This document shows positions 1 to 23,945 of a DNA stretch of 64,000 bases, piece after piece. The DNA lies in NCBI GenBank assembly GCA_013433145.1, contig CM024171.1:13035358-13099357 (forward strand), written 5' to 3'. The notes below the pieces were generated by a model. That model was not told the DNA's origin. It did not search any database and saw only the letters and a program-made list of their open reading frames with translations. The translations under genes were made by a program, and so were the position numbers. The stretch comes from Ascaris suum. Lineage: Eukaryota; Nematoda; Chromadorea; Rhabditida; Ascarididae. Every line of letters starts with the position of its first letter. Within the stretch, counting starts at the first letter, position 1.

Positions 1-205
1 TTTATTTGATTTAATTTAATTTAGTTTAATTTATTCAATTTAATTTAATTTAATTTAATTTGTTTAATTTAATTTAATTTTATTTAAATTTATTTATTTA
101 TTTAATTTAATTTAAATTTATTTATTTATTTAATTTTATTTATTTATTTATTTTATTTATTTATTTATATTTATTTATTTATTTATTTACTTATTTACTT
201 GTAGG
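1..205. repeat. TTTA/TTTAA low-complexity repeat
   Basis: Imperfect tandem TTTAA units grade into TTTA units and fill the first ~200 bases. The tract probably continues beyond the window. It lies in what looks like the intron upstream of the Merlin-like exon. No coding signal is seen up to the acceptor at 521-522. Confidence 0.85.
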
Positions 206-522
206 AAAAGAAATCTGACAGATATATAAGTTTTCCCTTGTATGTGAAAGTTTTTGATCATGTTTAAGCATCGAGGAATTTCTTTGGTCTAAAATGTTTT
301 CTTCTATGAAGAGATATATTATATTTATCCTCTATGGTTGTTGTTGTTTTAAAGTTGAAAGTAACGAAAATGAAGCATTACAGACGATTACAGAGTATGA
401 TAATTAGAAATTTATGTTTATGATATTAGAAAATAGTAGAGAATTATTTTATGTCATAATTATATGGGCCATTGAAGTGATATAATTAGCGCTGTTTAAC
501 TTTTTTTTTCTTCTTTATTTAG

Positions 523-1488
523 ATTGGTGAAATGTTGGAAGAAGATGGAAATCTTGCTTTGAATGACCGTCGACTTGATATATTGGTGCACGATCAACGC
601 AAAGTAGCATTATGGATGAAGCATCATCGTCTTATAGCAAGTTCACCACGTTGTAGCGTATGTTCAATGCTTCTAAAATGGGTAATTCAACGCACTTGTG
701 CTGATTATTTCGCATGGAAATGTATCAATATTGAATGTGAACAATTTAAAATGTTGCATTTTATTAGAAGTAATTCGATATTCGATGATATGCGATTATC
801 GCTTGGATCATATATCGAAGCGATGCGTTTATGGAGTGCTGGTGTTGTAATTAGAAGAGCCGCTAAACGAAGTGGTATATCGAACGCTTCACTTACTAGT
901 GCTTATAGAAGATTTCGTGATGTTTGCGTCAATTATATTGAAAGAAATTCATTGCGGCTTGGTGGAGTGAAATCCGATTGTCAAGCGCATATTATTCAAA
1001 TTATAACGAAATTTCATATTAAACAAAGTTGGGAAGCATTTAAATTCCATGTTTTGATAATAGTCGACTTAAATAGTGAACCGCAAGTTTTTCACTTGGA
1101 AGCAATTGAGGATCTTTCACCGGAATCTATAATGCTCGTGATCCGAAAGATTGTAATGCGTGGAACGAGGATTAGCTGTGATCAAAGTGTACCTATACAA
1201 GCATTAATCGAGCATAATGCTCAAACACATCGTGCATTAATGTTGGAATCAGATGGAGTTGCTAGTGAAGAGTTTCATTTTTGCGGCGCAGAATTTACAA
1301 ATATCGAAAAAGTGAACGCGATGAAAAGTTTATTATGGAAGTTGAGATGTGGCCTCTTAGCATCATATCGTCTTTGTGGTCTTGCTAGTTGTGAAGGTGC
1401 CGCCGCGGAATATTTATGGAGATATCGCTTTAGTGATAATCCTTTCGCTAATTTATGTCAACATATAACCAAATATTGTTCTTTTTAA
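523..1488 (+). CDS. Merlin/ISXO2-like transposase-derived protein (3' exon)
   Basis: Unrecognised as a named gene, but the layout is that of Merlin (IS1016/ISXO2-like) DDE transposases. A zinc ribbon is visible (C41, C44, C64, C69), followed by a helix-turn-helix-like stretch (about 95-125) and a catalytic-type core. Acidic residues sit where the family has its triad: D149, D217 (in GTRISCD) and E259 (in TNIE). The end (YLWRYRF..NPF) matches the usual C-terminus. Numbering is from the ATG at 532. That ATG lies 9 bases inside an exon: a pyrimidine-rich acceptor (TTCTTTATTTAG) ends at 522 and the frame is open from 523, so the true start may lie on an upstream exon beyond the window. The stop is at 1486-1488. 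No terminal inverted repeats were noticed nearby. An intact, spliced ORF of 318 aa suggests a domesticated gene, but a mobile copy cannot be excluded. Confidence 0.7.
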   Translation: MGEMLEEDGNLALNDRRLDILVHDQRKVALWMKHHRLIASSPRCSVCSMLLKWVIQRTCADYFAWKCINIECEQFKMLHFIRSNSIFDDMRLSLGSYIEAMRLWSAGVVIRRAAKRSGISNASLTSAYRRFRDVCVNYIERNSLRLGGVKSDCQAHIIQIITKFHIKQSWEAFKFHVLIIVDLNSEPQVFHLEAIEDLSPESIMLVIRKIVMRGTRISCDQSVPIQALIEHNAQTHRALMLESDGVASEEFHFCGAEFTNIEKVNAMKSLLWKLRCGLLASYRLCGLASCEGAAAEYLWRYRFSDNPFANLCQHITKYCSF

Positions 1489-3685
1489 GTTCTTTTTTTT
1501 TCTGATGGTTTTCCGACACCGTGGAAGTTTCGTCTTGCAGTGGTTTTTTGCGTTGCTCTATGAGACGCACTGTGATCTCGGTCAGTGTTCGCCCGTAGGT
1601 TCATAGGGTTGTTGCGTCGATCCGTAAGGGAGGCCTGTTGCTGTTGATCGAGTTAGAATAGTGCGCCGAGTTAAAGACAGCTAAGAGCAAGTAGGCAGAT
1701 CAAACGACTACTCAGCATGTGTTGTAAGGCTAAGCTGAGACAGAATCGGGAGGATACAAAAAGGACTTGTAATCATTCCAGCTTCTAGATTCGTTTAAAG
1801 GCCGAGTGTGCCTACGGGTGACCTTTGTAGGCGAGAGGTGATCGGCGGCAACGAAGATTTCGACTGTGAGATCGTGCCGACGATCCAACCTCTGCTGATG
1901 TCCTTCCGTATTCGTCATTATATTGTATAAGCATGGTAAACTGTTCGCCTCCCTATACCTGTTTTGTCTCACAATCTACTCTACCGCAGCCTGATAGGGG
2001 GTGCAGACTTTGAAGGATACTTAGACGGCTAGATTTGCCAGCGGGAGCTGACCCTTGCAAATCTGTCGGCTGCGTTTTTGCCGACAAGTTTAAGCAGCCT
2101 AATCCTTTAAAAACACGACCAGTAGCTGAGTTCCATCGAAAAAGCGCATGTACTTCAAACAAAATTGTAAACGCTGCTGTCCGCTCTCAATGGGCTCACC
2201 TCATTTAGACAGCCGTTACCCGAACTCATGGAGGTTTGTACGGACACGTGAGAGACATACAAATTTGCATCCATGCTGTGATGCAAATTTGAACGCCGCG
2301 CATCCGATGTATGGCTTATTTGCATGCGTTCCCTTGTTTCTGCATCATCTTTGTGTTATCATCAAGAGTTTCCAGTGTTGTCAAGTTTTCGCACCTGCAA
2401 CTACGAAAATCATTTCGCAGCACGGTGGCAGGGATGAACGTGATCATCAGAAAATTTTACAAGACGTAATGATATCGCCCAATAACAATCACAAAACAAC
2501 AACACTCTCTTTACAAAGAAAGCGGACAGGCCCATAAACCATAGGCTGTGTTCAAATACGAGGCTCATCCTATCCATATAGTGAACTCAACTGAGCATTT
2601 ATGAAGTGGAAAGAGGGAAGGGATTGGGTGAAAAGGTTATCACAAAAAAATGCGAGGAGGGATTAGAAGGCGAACGGATGGAATGAGGATCGCAAAAATA
2701 TCTTTCGATTTACACTTACTATTTCCACATCAGAGGAGCCTTTGGACAATCGGAAACAACCCCACTTATACAGAACAGCGTTGGATGCTTGAGTTCCCAC
2801 ATATATGGGTAGAGATATCTTTGGAACAATTCTCAATGCTGGAAAAACCGTTGATTGTAACGGCAAATAAATTGTAAAGAACTATGTACCCGAGACCAGG
2901 AAGTAGCGAAAAAGGTACTGTTAAGCGCAATAAACTTCTCACAACAACTTCGTCACCTCCATGATGGGACAAGTAAAGCCGTCAGGTGCATAAGATGAGC
3001 TCTGAAGCTCTGATAGTAGCTACTACGACCGAAGGAACCCCATCTGAAATAGCCATGACCGTAATTCAGCGGCATTCTCAAAGTGTTCTGAAAGACTAGC
3101 GTAAACTTGAGACCGTTAAGCAGTATTCAGAAGCAAACAGAAATACTGCCTATCATTCAGCTGGAGGTGTGTCCTGACAATCACGTGAAGAAACGTCGGC
3201 TGTACCCGAAATCAGCTCCCGTTGGACATTTACCGATAGCAAATGGAGATCCAACTTGCCCGGATAGGCGCTTAAGAGTTCACCATTCTGTTGATACACC
3301 TGAATTATCGCACATTCAGAACACACCTGCGGTGCCAACACAACACCTGCATTGACGAGTAAAACAGCAACCAAGTATTCTTCTCAATCTTACGTTGATA
3401 AGATTGTTGCTGATGAGTTGGTAAGTTGGCTGGTGATAAGGTTATCTTTTCTACAGAAGCTTACCTATCAAATTGTACTATAGCCTGCATGCCCTGTTCC
3501 ATGGTAAGCAATCTGCTTATCACTATCGAAACTATAATATGTCCTTTTCCTTCCCTCCCCCCCCCCCTTCAAAACTGTAATATCGTTTAGCTTAAGCATC
3601 ACATAAATGCTGATGTTCAAGAATATCACCGCAGTTGTTTTATATATTTCATCAAATCTACGATCCACTTGCACATATTTTAAAT
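1489..3685. other. Region without a recognised gene
   Basis: By eye this stretch is less AT-rich than its flanks, especially 1500-3400. It holds several overlapping ORFs of 65-129 codons on both strands, none with a recognisable motif or convincing splice sites. It may be an old, heavily mutated repeat, but I saw no reverse-transcriptase, integrase or transposase motif. The part nearest 3685 should include the 3'UTR of the LRRC47-like gene. A poly(C) run lies at about 3558-3567. Confidence 0.4.
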
Positions 3686-14045
<10,360 letters not shown>

Positions 14046-17000
14046 CTTATTATTATCATTCCAACGATAACATAGTATCGTAGATGAGAAATTCGATAGA
14101 ATAGTTCGACAACCTTTCAAGATGGTTGAAGCGACACTCGACAACTTTTATTCGATCATCAATCTTCCATTCGTAAGCGGAAATGAAAGCGACCAACCAA
14201 TTTGAAACATTGCACTAATAAATTAACTAACATTTTTCTCTAGTCTAATAAATTCATCAGCATTAACCTAGGGGCTTTTCAATATTTTTCAACTCTATAA
14301 TTCTCGAATAAAATCAATATAAGGATATATTGTTGAGGAGTATTTATAATGCCATAAAATCGTTGTATAACATTTAAAAATGATTTAGCAATAAGTAGAA
14401 TCGAGGAAACGCATCAATATGCATCTAAGCAAATGATACAAATAATTGATCTTTTGTAAAGCGTTTATCTATTCACCTCATTAATCATTATCTATTTCTA
14501 ATCGATAAAAAACATTATGCTAAATTATGCAACAAATTAAAGCAATCACTTCTGTAAAATTAATCTTTTATAGAACTGCTCTCTCCTTTTTTTTTGTAAT
14601 TTGATCGATGCTAAAATAAATCGGTTTTTTTTTTTCTCGTCTAAAATATCCATTATCTCAGTCGAAAATGTTGTTAACTTGCAGAAATAATTTCTGAGAT
14701 AAAATTATGGCATCGATAAGCATATAGACATATAAATATATGCAAACGTTGATATATAGTTCAAAAAACGCATAAATAGTTTTGTTGAAATATTCGATGC
14801 AAAAGATAAGCTATTACGTTCAAAATAAATCGTTCGATAAGTATTACTCAATAAACAATTCCTATCATGTGACATTTGCGCCTCTTGGGTGATCGGTCCA
14901 CAATATGAAAATGAAAAAATTTTTAAGTATCAACTAAATTGAAGAGTTTAGAATATTGAGCCTAAAAATAAGCTTGAAAATGTTGGTTTCATTATTTAAT
15001 GAAAGAGTAATTATTGCCATCTAATATCGGAAATTATGCAAATATTTCGTGACAAATGAATGCCAAACTGATGAAAATGCAAAATGAAATTGCTGGCATA
15101 TGAAATAATTGAAAGCTACAAATTTGCATAAGTGCAAAACATATGACGATTTAATAAATATGGGCATTTATTCATGGAAACAACGGTAAACGGCACTGTA
15201 ATGTAAATACCCACCAACTCAACCCTTAAACATTCGGGTAAAAAAAACTACCCACCAGCAACCGTACCGAGAGACTCATCCCCGAGCAAGTCGGGTATAA
15301 GAAGGATAAGACGATAGAAGATATCACAAGGTGTGCAATATGTGCCAATAAATGAAGCAGTAAGAATGTGCAATTGTATTATATTGAGGCACAAGATATA
15401 AACCTATGTTTCACTACAATCGAACCAACTTTACCGCGTTATCGCTAACTCTGTTTATAGTTGTACAAAATACCCATACAATATCACCTTTTTTTTCCAT
15501 CTAATCAACCAACGCATTTGCGTAGTTGAATCTTGCACCTGGGAAAATGCTGATTTTTTTGAGGGGCCGAGAGAGGGGAGGGGGAGAAACTCATCTACAC
15601 ACATAACATGACCGTTTTAAAGTTGTTTAGCCATGGTTTATTTCCTTGTTTAATCTCTTTTTATCAATCACAAGAATTACACTCAAAAAAAAGTGTTTTA
15701 CCTAATAATCATAGCGTTTAAAAAAAAAACCATTCCTCTCCCTTGTTGAGTTTTGCTCGTCCACCATGCAATGACTCCTCAAAACTGCTATTTACCCACT
15801 CAAAAGGGTAGCGGGGAAGTTTTTGCAATGAAGTGCAGTTAATCAGAAAATTTTTCACCGCAACACAACCAAATATCCGTGTCATAGTTTCCATGTTATC
15901 CGCATAAATCTCTTCTCTCGTATCAAGTCTACATCGGATTTTAAATCCATTTCAGCAAATCTATAACCCGCAATGTTTGAGAATTTGATGGTTTAATTCT
16001 TCATATCCATAAGATGACATCTCTAGCATCTTTCATGTTGATCGATCAACTCGAACAAAATCACAAACTATTCAACGATGGGAAAAATTGTGCACACACT
16101 TTGCATCAATCATTATTTTATCGTTGATACGAATAGGCGTCTTTTTATACCTTATACCTTACAATTCACCTGATGAATAAGTTCTATAAGTTCTAAGTGG
16201 CAAATAATGAATTCGCGAGATTTCTTCACGTTTTAGACGATTTTATTTTAGATCAATGTATAGAAGAACCGCTTCTCAATGATCCGATCGGTATTAAATG
16301 AATCTCTGAGTAATGCATGAAATACGTATAGATTTTTTGACATCTTTATAATGTCTATAATTCAGCACAGTATTGATAAATACAACAAAACGTAGATCAA
16401 TCGTTCGTCCACGCTAGAAACGTTCCAGGTACTCGAAGAAAGGAAGTCTTTGAGACCTGATTCGGCGATATTAACAAAGATCATACGAAAAAAATTTCAA
16501 GATAAAATCAAATTCTTTCATTTTTGCGAGAAAATCTTCGCAAGAAAATTTGCAGTTCGATCAGGACAGCGATCGTTGACGACGACCATCCTACCGTTGC
16601 GATAAGAAACACGGAAGATCTTGAAGGGAAAAAGCAGATGGGAAAAGAAATTTTCACATTCGCTTCATCTCAGATGAGCTTCCGGCAAGAGATAACTGAA
16701 CACCAACTCAAAATCTCTGAATAAATTAAGGGCCTTTTTTTGGTGCTTTCACGGATTTTATGTTCTTTATCATTGCTCTTCGAATGAACGTTTCTGTAAG
16801 CATGAACATAACAAAAAATAATGAAAATGTGATAAGCGGACTATACCCAACTGTATTCACCAGAGCGACGGGCAATTCCCCTCCCGGTATTAAACCATCC
16901 ATCATAGGTAGGATGAGATATTAAAGTGAAGGGCATGTCAGTATCACCTTCACTATATCAATTAACCTCTCCTGCAACTACACGAATACTACTCACTTTC

Positions 17001-19982
17001 CTATTCCTTCAATCAGCGAGAAAACAGCCATCGAACCTATCGTTCCAATCAAATACCTTTATTCGAAGTTGAGGTATTCAAATGAAAATTCCATGGAGGC
17101 CGATTGATTTAAAAGAAATTTGCATAGAAACGAACTTATTAAATGAATTCAACGATATTTAGTGACATAATTGAGCAGTATAATTAGAAGAGGAAATAAT
17201 GATGCAAAAATTCGAATAAGAAACAATAATGCCATCTCATATCATATATGATATTACTATGAAACCTCACGATAATGAGATTAAAAAATATTTTAAACAA
17301 TATTAATAAATATTTGGAAAGAAAATATATTATTATATTGAGTTTTTGAAGTTTTATCGGCTAACTGTATTCTAAATAACAAAATAGAATAGCGATAAAA
17401 ATCTAAAGCCATACTTATATATGCAAAAAATTAAGCATAACTTATAAATGCATTAATGAATCTTCCTTGCCTAGTCCTGATTGAGGTTAATAAATCATCA
17501 CATCATCATTAATTATTCCATAGTTTTATTGTATTGCAACAAGAGGAATATTCCTTCGGCTATCATGAGAGAAAATAAACAATATGAAGATTACAAATGT
17601 AACGGAATACAATATTTCCTGCTTGTTGTTGCTTTGAATTTTGGAAGAATTTGATAGATTTTCGATTGATAATTACCTTCGAGAACCTCTTTGATGTGAA
17701 TCCATCATGAGTCGCGTTATGTAATACAACAGCTGAAAAAAAAATTTTTTTCTACGCTCCTATTAAATTCCCTTTCATTCGTGGATAACATTGAAGTTAA
17801 TCTTTCTTTATTTTTATCTGAATCGAGCCAATTCTTCGTAAACTTTTTTTTCTTCTTCAATTCCGCTAAAGTTGAGACTCAAAAATACTCCAAAAATGTC
17901 ATTCCTTTACCCATTGTCGAACAGATCGCGCAAGATCAGAAAACTTCATTCAGGAGTTCTTCGTTATAAATATTTGCGATGACTTCACGTTTTCTTTATA
18001 TCTCTAGGCAGTATATATTATGTTAACAGACGTATTTTCCCCTGTTTTCCATCGCTATAAGAAAGGTGGATGAAAATGCGCGCACAACTTTCACGACCTT
18101 CAACTCTTACAACTTTTTGAGGTCGTTTTTAGTATTCAAAGGAAAACCTTTCCACTATGAAACAGGTAAAACATATTTTCCAGTACAATAATTTAGTAGG
18201 CATTTACGGCTTCAATAATTTAATGTGTGATCTAATACCGCACCTATTTCTAATTGGCTCATCAAATCTTTGCTCATAAAGGAACCTTAAATGTTGTTGA
18301 GAAGTGATTATGAAAATGAAAATAAAAAAACAACTCAATTTTTGAAAACTAATAACAATCGAAATATTTTCGATAATTGTTGTTGTTGTTTTTTTTTTTT
18401 TTTTTGAGGCAACAATTCACTTTCATTTACGAAATTATTGCTAACGAAAAATCAATATTTTTTATTCTCGATTTTGATACGATTATAATCTAAGAAAGGC
18501 ATTTCTTAAAGAGAAAAACAAAAAACCAAAAAAAAAACCATTGAAGAACTTAAAGAAAAAAAAAAGATGAAAATGGCGTCTTTTCTTTTTTTCACGAAAA
18601 TTGTAAAAAAATATCCTTATTCAAGAAAAAAAAAATCGAACTTTATAAATTAATTCCCATCTTGTATAATTGAATCTTGCATCAAGCATTTTAATGCTCA
18701 CTAGTTAATAATACTCGTTTTTTTTTTCTTTAAATTTACTTTCTCTCCCTTTTAACGTTCCACTTTCAAATAATCAATTTCTGCTAAAAAAAAACCTTTT
18801 CTTTTTTCTTTTTTTTTCTTTTTTTAATGATTAGAAAATTTGTAATGTAGCCAATCGATATCGATCGATTGATCGGATCGGATAATCGATAATCGGCCAC
18901 GATCGATCAATATTGCTTGTTGATTTTGCTAGTATAATATCCGTCGATTCACTGAAATCAACAAACGTCAACATAACTTTATTAGTAAACATAAAATGAT
19001 TTAATAAAAATGATAACAATGCGCCATTAAACAAAAAAAAAAAAAAAAAGAATTCGAAATGCAACATCAAAGCTCGCAATGAAAGTATGTGCGAAAATAG
19101 TGCAACGAGTTGTTGGCCACAAATCGACGAGCATAGCCTAAATTATTAATTAAATCGATGCAAATACAAAATGGCAGGAATAAAGCAAATGATTAAATAT
19201 AAAATTTTAAAAAAAGCGCTAATATTCTCTATATTATTTCATAGTCTCCTTTTCTAGTGCTTGTTATCTATTCAAATAATTCATTCCTCGATTTTTTTTT
19301 TTTTTCAAAATCATTTCGTGACGCAGAAACTCTACCAATAATTCCTCGAACAAAAGTACACGTTCGGGTTTTAAAGAAAACGCTTCAGAAAAAAAAAAAT
19401 CAACCAAATAATTGAAATTTTCCTCGATAAAACCAATCAAATAGCCAAATCCCTTCCCAATTAAATCAACAAAAAAAAAAGATGTATCGCTGAAATAAAT
19501 GGAAATATTGATATATGCTCCTCACCCCTCCCCCCCCCCCCCCACTCCCCTCATAAGTCTCGTCTAGCAAGCCAAGCAAACACGATAAATCATCAAGATG
19601 TGCATTCAAGTTCAAATTTTAGAGTTGAAATAGAAACTAATGATGAAATTCAAAGATAAACGCAATGGTCACCAAAAGTTGTAGCTATCTTCACGCGTAA
19701 AAGCAACAACACAGACATACATCGACCAATGAAGAGAGAGAGAGAGAGAAGAGAAGAGAGAAAATGGGTGGAATAAAAACCATAAGAAATTATGAATAGG
19801 GGAATGTTGAGGTATTGGATCAGGAAACTCAACACACGTCGCTGTTCAATGGGCCATTGACTCGAACTCAAATCAACGAGAACTCACTCCACCTTAAATG
19901 AACGATAAACAACGTGCATACATTAAAGTATACGGATTTGCGTAGTCTTTTGCGAGATGATATCGCATATAACGTCAGCCAA
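14046..19982. other. AT-rich intergenic region between LRRC47 and SRSF1 genes
   Basis: Almost 6 kb of AT-rich DNA with many poly(A)/poly(T) runs, a poly(C) run near 19530-19542 and a short GA-repeat (19734-19760). It should include the LRRC47 promoter and the SRSF1 3'UTR. One plus-strand ORF (16524-16724, 66 aa, ending KISE) follows an acceptor-like TTTGCAG at about 16556 and could be an orphan exon. I find no partner exon, so it is not called. Confidence 0.5.
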
Positions 19983-22900
19983 TTAACGAGATGCAGAACG
20001 TGAATCTCTACGTCTAGGTGACGCAGACATAGAACGTGAACGCGATGCCGATCGTGTTGCACTGTAGTGTGGCGAATCACGAGATGCACGTGGCGAACGT
20101 GAGCGCGAACGTGAGATCGAGCGATGTCGCGATCTAGATCGACTTCTCGAACTGGCCTCACGAACACGAATGTAAGACGTCTCACCCTGAACTCATAAAA
20201 TTTAAAAATAACCTATCTAACAGTAAAATGACATCGATAAGAAAAGGAGAAAGAAACCAGAATAGGCGGAACTGGATGCAACAAACCAAATCGCTAATAA
20301 ACTCAATCCACTTTAACAGTGCTCCCAAGAGTAGTGATTCCTTAACTTCAATCATTTATGATAAACGTAAACAAGGATACCACACATTAGATCCACAGTC
20401 CAAATCTAGGCTATATATTGAGTATTCCACAAGCAAACATAATTTTATTCGACGTTTCACCAAGGTGGAGGGGTGAAGTTGACGCAGTATACACTAGAAT
20501 ATACGATCATCATGTGCGGTAGTTGAGAACCGCAACCTACACCTTTCATAAATAAAGACGACAACTCGATCGCAACAATTTGCTAACTAGGTGGAACGCA
20601 ATTGGTGAACAAAAATAAATCTACAGGTGCAACTGTACCTATAGACCCCCTCCCCAAAGGATGCCACAGACTGTCACTTAGAGCAAATGTTTTATCATAT
20701 GCAAATCATTATCGACGAAGCCTATGCTTCGTATATGCAAATATCAAAATGAAAATCCATTGTCCCAAACATTAGCAATTAAAAATTCGCCCACCTCATG
20801 TGATTTGAATTTGGTATCATCGAGTTTACGTACTGCATACTTCATATCATCATAGTTGATGTATTCCACCACTCCTGTTCCATCCTTAGAAACTTCCGCG
20901 TAGCAAATATCACCTGCTTCACGCATGTGATCCTATAAATAATAAAAGATTAAAAATTAAAATACCTCTAAAGATAAACTTCTGACTCTCCATCCCCTGA
21001 GGAGAAAATCCCTCATGCATATTTATCTAATTCCTCGACGGTGATGACTCTCTCGACGGAAATTCGCATCATAAAGACTGACTTAATCCGCTTCTTTGCA
21101 ACTTCATTGAAACAACCCAATGAAATCAGAGCTCACCTGATCTCTTCTGCTTTAAAGATTGCTTGTACAAAACACTCACTGGATCTTGCTTTCTCAGCTA
21201 TATCTGACTAAATAGCAAAACCGACTTGCGGATCTGCAGAATAAAGGCGAGAGAAGTGACCTGGAAAAGTCGAAAGAACCGGGCATTTAAGCAGCATGAT
21301 GCATTTTCCTGCACAGCTGATCGTTGAAGCATACCCGTCAACTACCTGCACCTTGGCAAACAACTACAACGCATCCTCCTCAAGTTTTATCTTCTGCTTA
21401 CGCGCATATATGTTCATGCATCAGCATGACTGTTATATATGTCTCCTGGGGTGGAAAATTTCATGGAAGTGACGTATGGTGGAGAAGGAAAATCCTGATA
21501 TACGGTGGAGGAAGAAAACCTCTACCTCATCGAGACATGGCAATGGTTGAACCTAATACGCACAAATATGACATCACTGAAGAGTACCGCCAAAAGTAAA
21601 AAAAAAAACGGGCAAGAAACTGTAACTGCTTCCCAACACAGGAATGAATTTTCAGGGAAATCCAGTTCTGAGAAATAGACGCACTATTTGAATTATCCAC
21701 TACAACAGCAACTCTAATCGATGTACCTTAAGATCCTGCCATGACCCGCTTGCTGGGAGACCAGAGATGACAACACGGTAGCCGCTCCTCCGTGGTGGTG
21801 GCGCTCGACGTCTGGGCGACATCTGCTCGGCTGCATAGAGTGGTCGACCACCGGGACCACGAGGACCTACTCCACGAGTAAGTTCCACGCGCAAACGACA
21901 CCCATCAAAACTATAACCATCGCGCCCACGCACAGCGTCCCTGGCATCTCTGAAAACTTTTCTTGTGAAACAAGATAAATTTCCGGTATAGCAGCGGAAG
22001 GTGAAAGGCAGCAGTTTCCATATGTTACAAAACGTAATGATAAAGAAAAACTTTGAAAGTGTGATCCCTAACGAGTACTCCGCGGTAGACGGGATAAAGC
22101 ATTGCCAAAACTTGAAAGGCTTAGTGATATTTGGCCCGCATAACAACAACCTCATAAGTTTTCTGGATATAAATCAAATCACTTTTACTGTTATCCGACA
22201 CTGAAACATTATAATGTTTGGAACGACATTCTTAGCCACTCTGGCCAAAAACGGCGATATGTACATATATATACACACATATATACATACGTATACATGC
22301 TTACGTGTGTCTATATCGCACTGACAGGAGGCATTATCTTCCGAATGAGCCTTTCTGAGCATCAAAGAAGTGGGGCAGTTTTCCCGACATTAAACGAAGA
22401 TAGGCCGATTTCTGATGTATGCTGGAAGGCTTAGAAAAACCAGAACCCTAAACGGCGGAGCGAGGAGAGGGGGGGGAGGCAAAAAATGAGAAGAGAAAAT
22501 ATTTCCCTCTTGACATGGCATTTCAGCTTCATTTTCCCCGGGACATCCTAATGTCGGAAGTGTTCTGCAGAAGAGTATCGTCGCGCAAGGCCCTTTAACT
22601 ATGTGCAATATTTCGGTTAACAGACGCTCTTTATTCTTCGATCAGGAAGGAGGTCATAGCACCCAACGCCGAAACGGTTTTCATGAACAAACCTTTGGGG
22701 ATTGTCCAATTAGATCGCTGAAAGTTGCTGTCATACTAAGAGTATCAAAACGGAAAGTTATTGACCTGCAGAAATTGCAACCTTGGAATTTTTTATTAAA
22801 GCCCTTAGAAAGTTTCATGGAGCATCCGAAGAAATATTGGCAGTTTCTAAGAAACGCTGGGAAATATTTAGAGACCAGCCGATGCCTCAACTCGATACAC

Positions 22901-23893
22901 ACCAACAAAGTTTTCCAACAACTATCACATACAACTCGGCCGAAAATAGAAATTGCTGAGGAAAATTATTTGCGAAAATCTAGGTCGCAAGCAACCAATT
23001 CAACGATACGCTGAGCTTATATCGCTGTAGTATCTCCTGAAAGCTCATTTCATGCGTAAAAAATTAATCGATTTTGCAAATACCTTTTGATTTGAGATGT
23101 ATATAAAATGCCTTCAAGAAGGCGAAATCAGAGTGCTGTTTAGATGCTGCATAAATTAACAGAGAGAAGGAATGGAAACCTCGAATTTTTGTCACTCTTT
23201 TTATGCACAACGGGAGCGAAAAATTTCTTTCATTGAGGCAACAAAATGGACCGAAAATTTCTTGACGAATAATTGAAGCAATTTCAAAAAAATATGCGTC
23301 TATGGATGGTCTCCATTCTCTCAGATGGATTTTTGGGTCCTCCATGCGATTAGAGAGGAGGACAAATGTCTAGCTCTTCGAGCACGACAATGAGTGAACG
23401 GACTAATTCGGGAAAATAAGGGTTTGTTATTCATATTCCTTCACTCTAACAGTTTTTCCCCCTTCAAAATCAATCGTCTCATCTTTTCATTTCCTCTTCT
23501 GTAGGGGACACCCCCCCCCCCATAAACACCGCTGTGATCACCTGATACTGAGTATTACTTCAATAAAAGTAAACAGCGGTCTTTTCCGCTCAATTTTGCG
23601 AGTTTATGAGAATAATAAACCCTGGGGTTATGAAACCAGTGAATACGGTCATTTATTTGTTTTTCTATATACCGGCAACGTTTTCGGCGGTATTATCCGG
23701 AAATAAAGACTACTACGGTTGCAACATACCGAGGATCATCAAATTCGATGAAGGCGAATGGTACGCCGCGTGTGAATTTGACATCCGTATAACATATATG
23801 ACCATACTTCTCAAAGATATCCTCAAGATCACGTTGCGTTACGTCCTGAGGTAAGTTCCCAATGAAGATGCGACAGTCACGTCTGCTGCCCAT
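19983..23893 (-). CDS. rsp-3: SR splicing factor, SRSF1 (ASF/SF2) / RSP-3-like
   Basis: Nuclear SR protein that binds exonic enhancers and recruits the spliceosome. Four exons on the minus strand: 23730-23893, 21727-21949, 20795-20932 and 19983-20186. All phases agree, giving 242 aa (human SRSF1 is 248). RRM1 covers about residues 7-77, with RNP2 (RIFIGNL) and RNP1-like (VPFAFIEF). A Gly/Arg/Pro linker precedes the pseudo-RRM (about 107-178), whose signature SWQDLKD heptad spans the exon 2/3 junction (residues 124-130). The tail from ~180 is an Arg/Ser-rich domain with mixed RS dipeptides. The start ATG at 23893 is the first after an acceptor at 23935-23936. The gene symbol follows the C. elegans orthologue name and is inferred from family membership. 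The long first intron (about 1.8 kb) has no other gene that I can support. Confidence 0.93.
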
Positions 23894-23934
23894 TGTTCTT
23901 CTTGAAGCTCAAGTGGACGAAAATTGATGACCAC

Positions 23935-23945
23935 CTGAAACTGTT
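23935..23945 (-). promoter_or_regulatory. Splice acceptor in SRSF1 5'UTR
   Basis: On the minus strand ACAGTTTCAG|GTGG lies about 41 bases before the ATG. It fits a spliced-leader trans-splice site or the end of a 5'UTR intron. Confidence 0.5.

Noticed and set aside
2148..2537. 129-codon plus-strand ORF
   Set aside because: No motif and no splice context; neighbouring frames are equally open, so coding is unsupported.
16524..16724. 66-codon plus-strand ORF after a TTTGCAG acceptor
   Set aside because: It looks mildly protein-like but has no partner exon within several kb; kept only as a remark.
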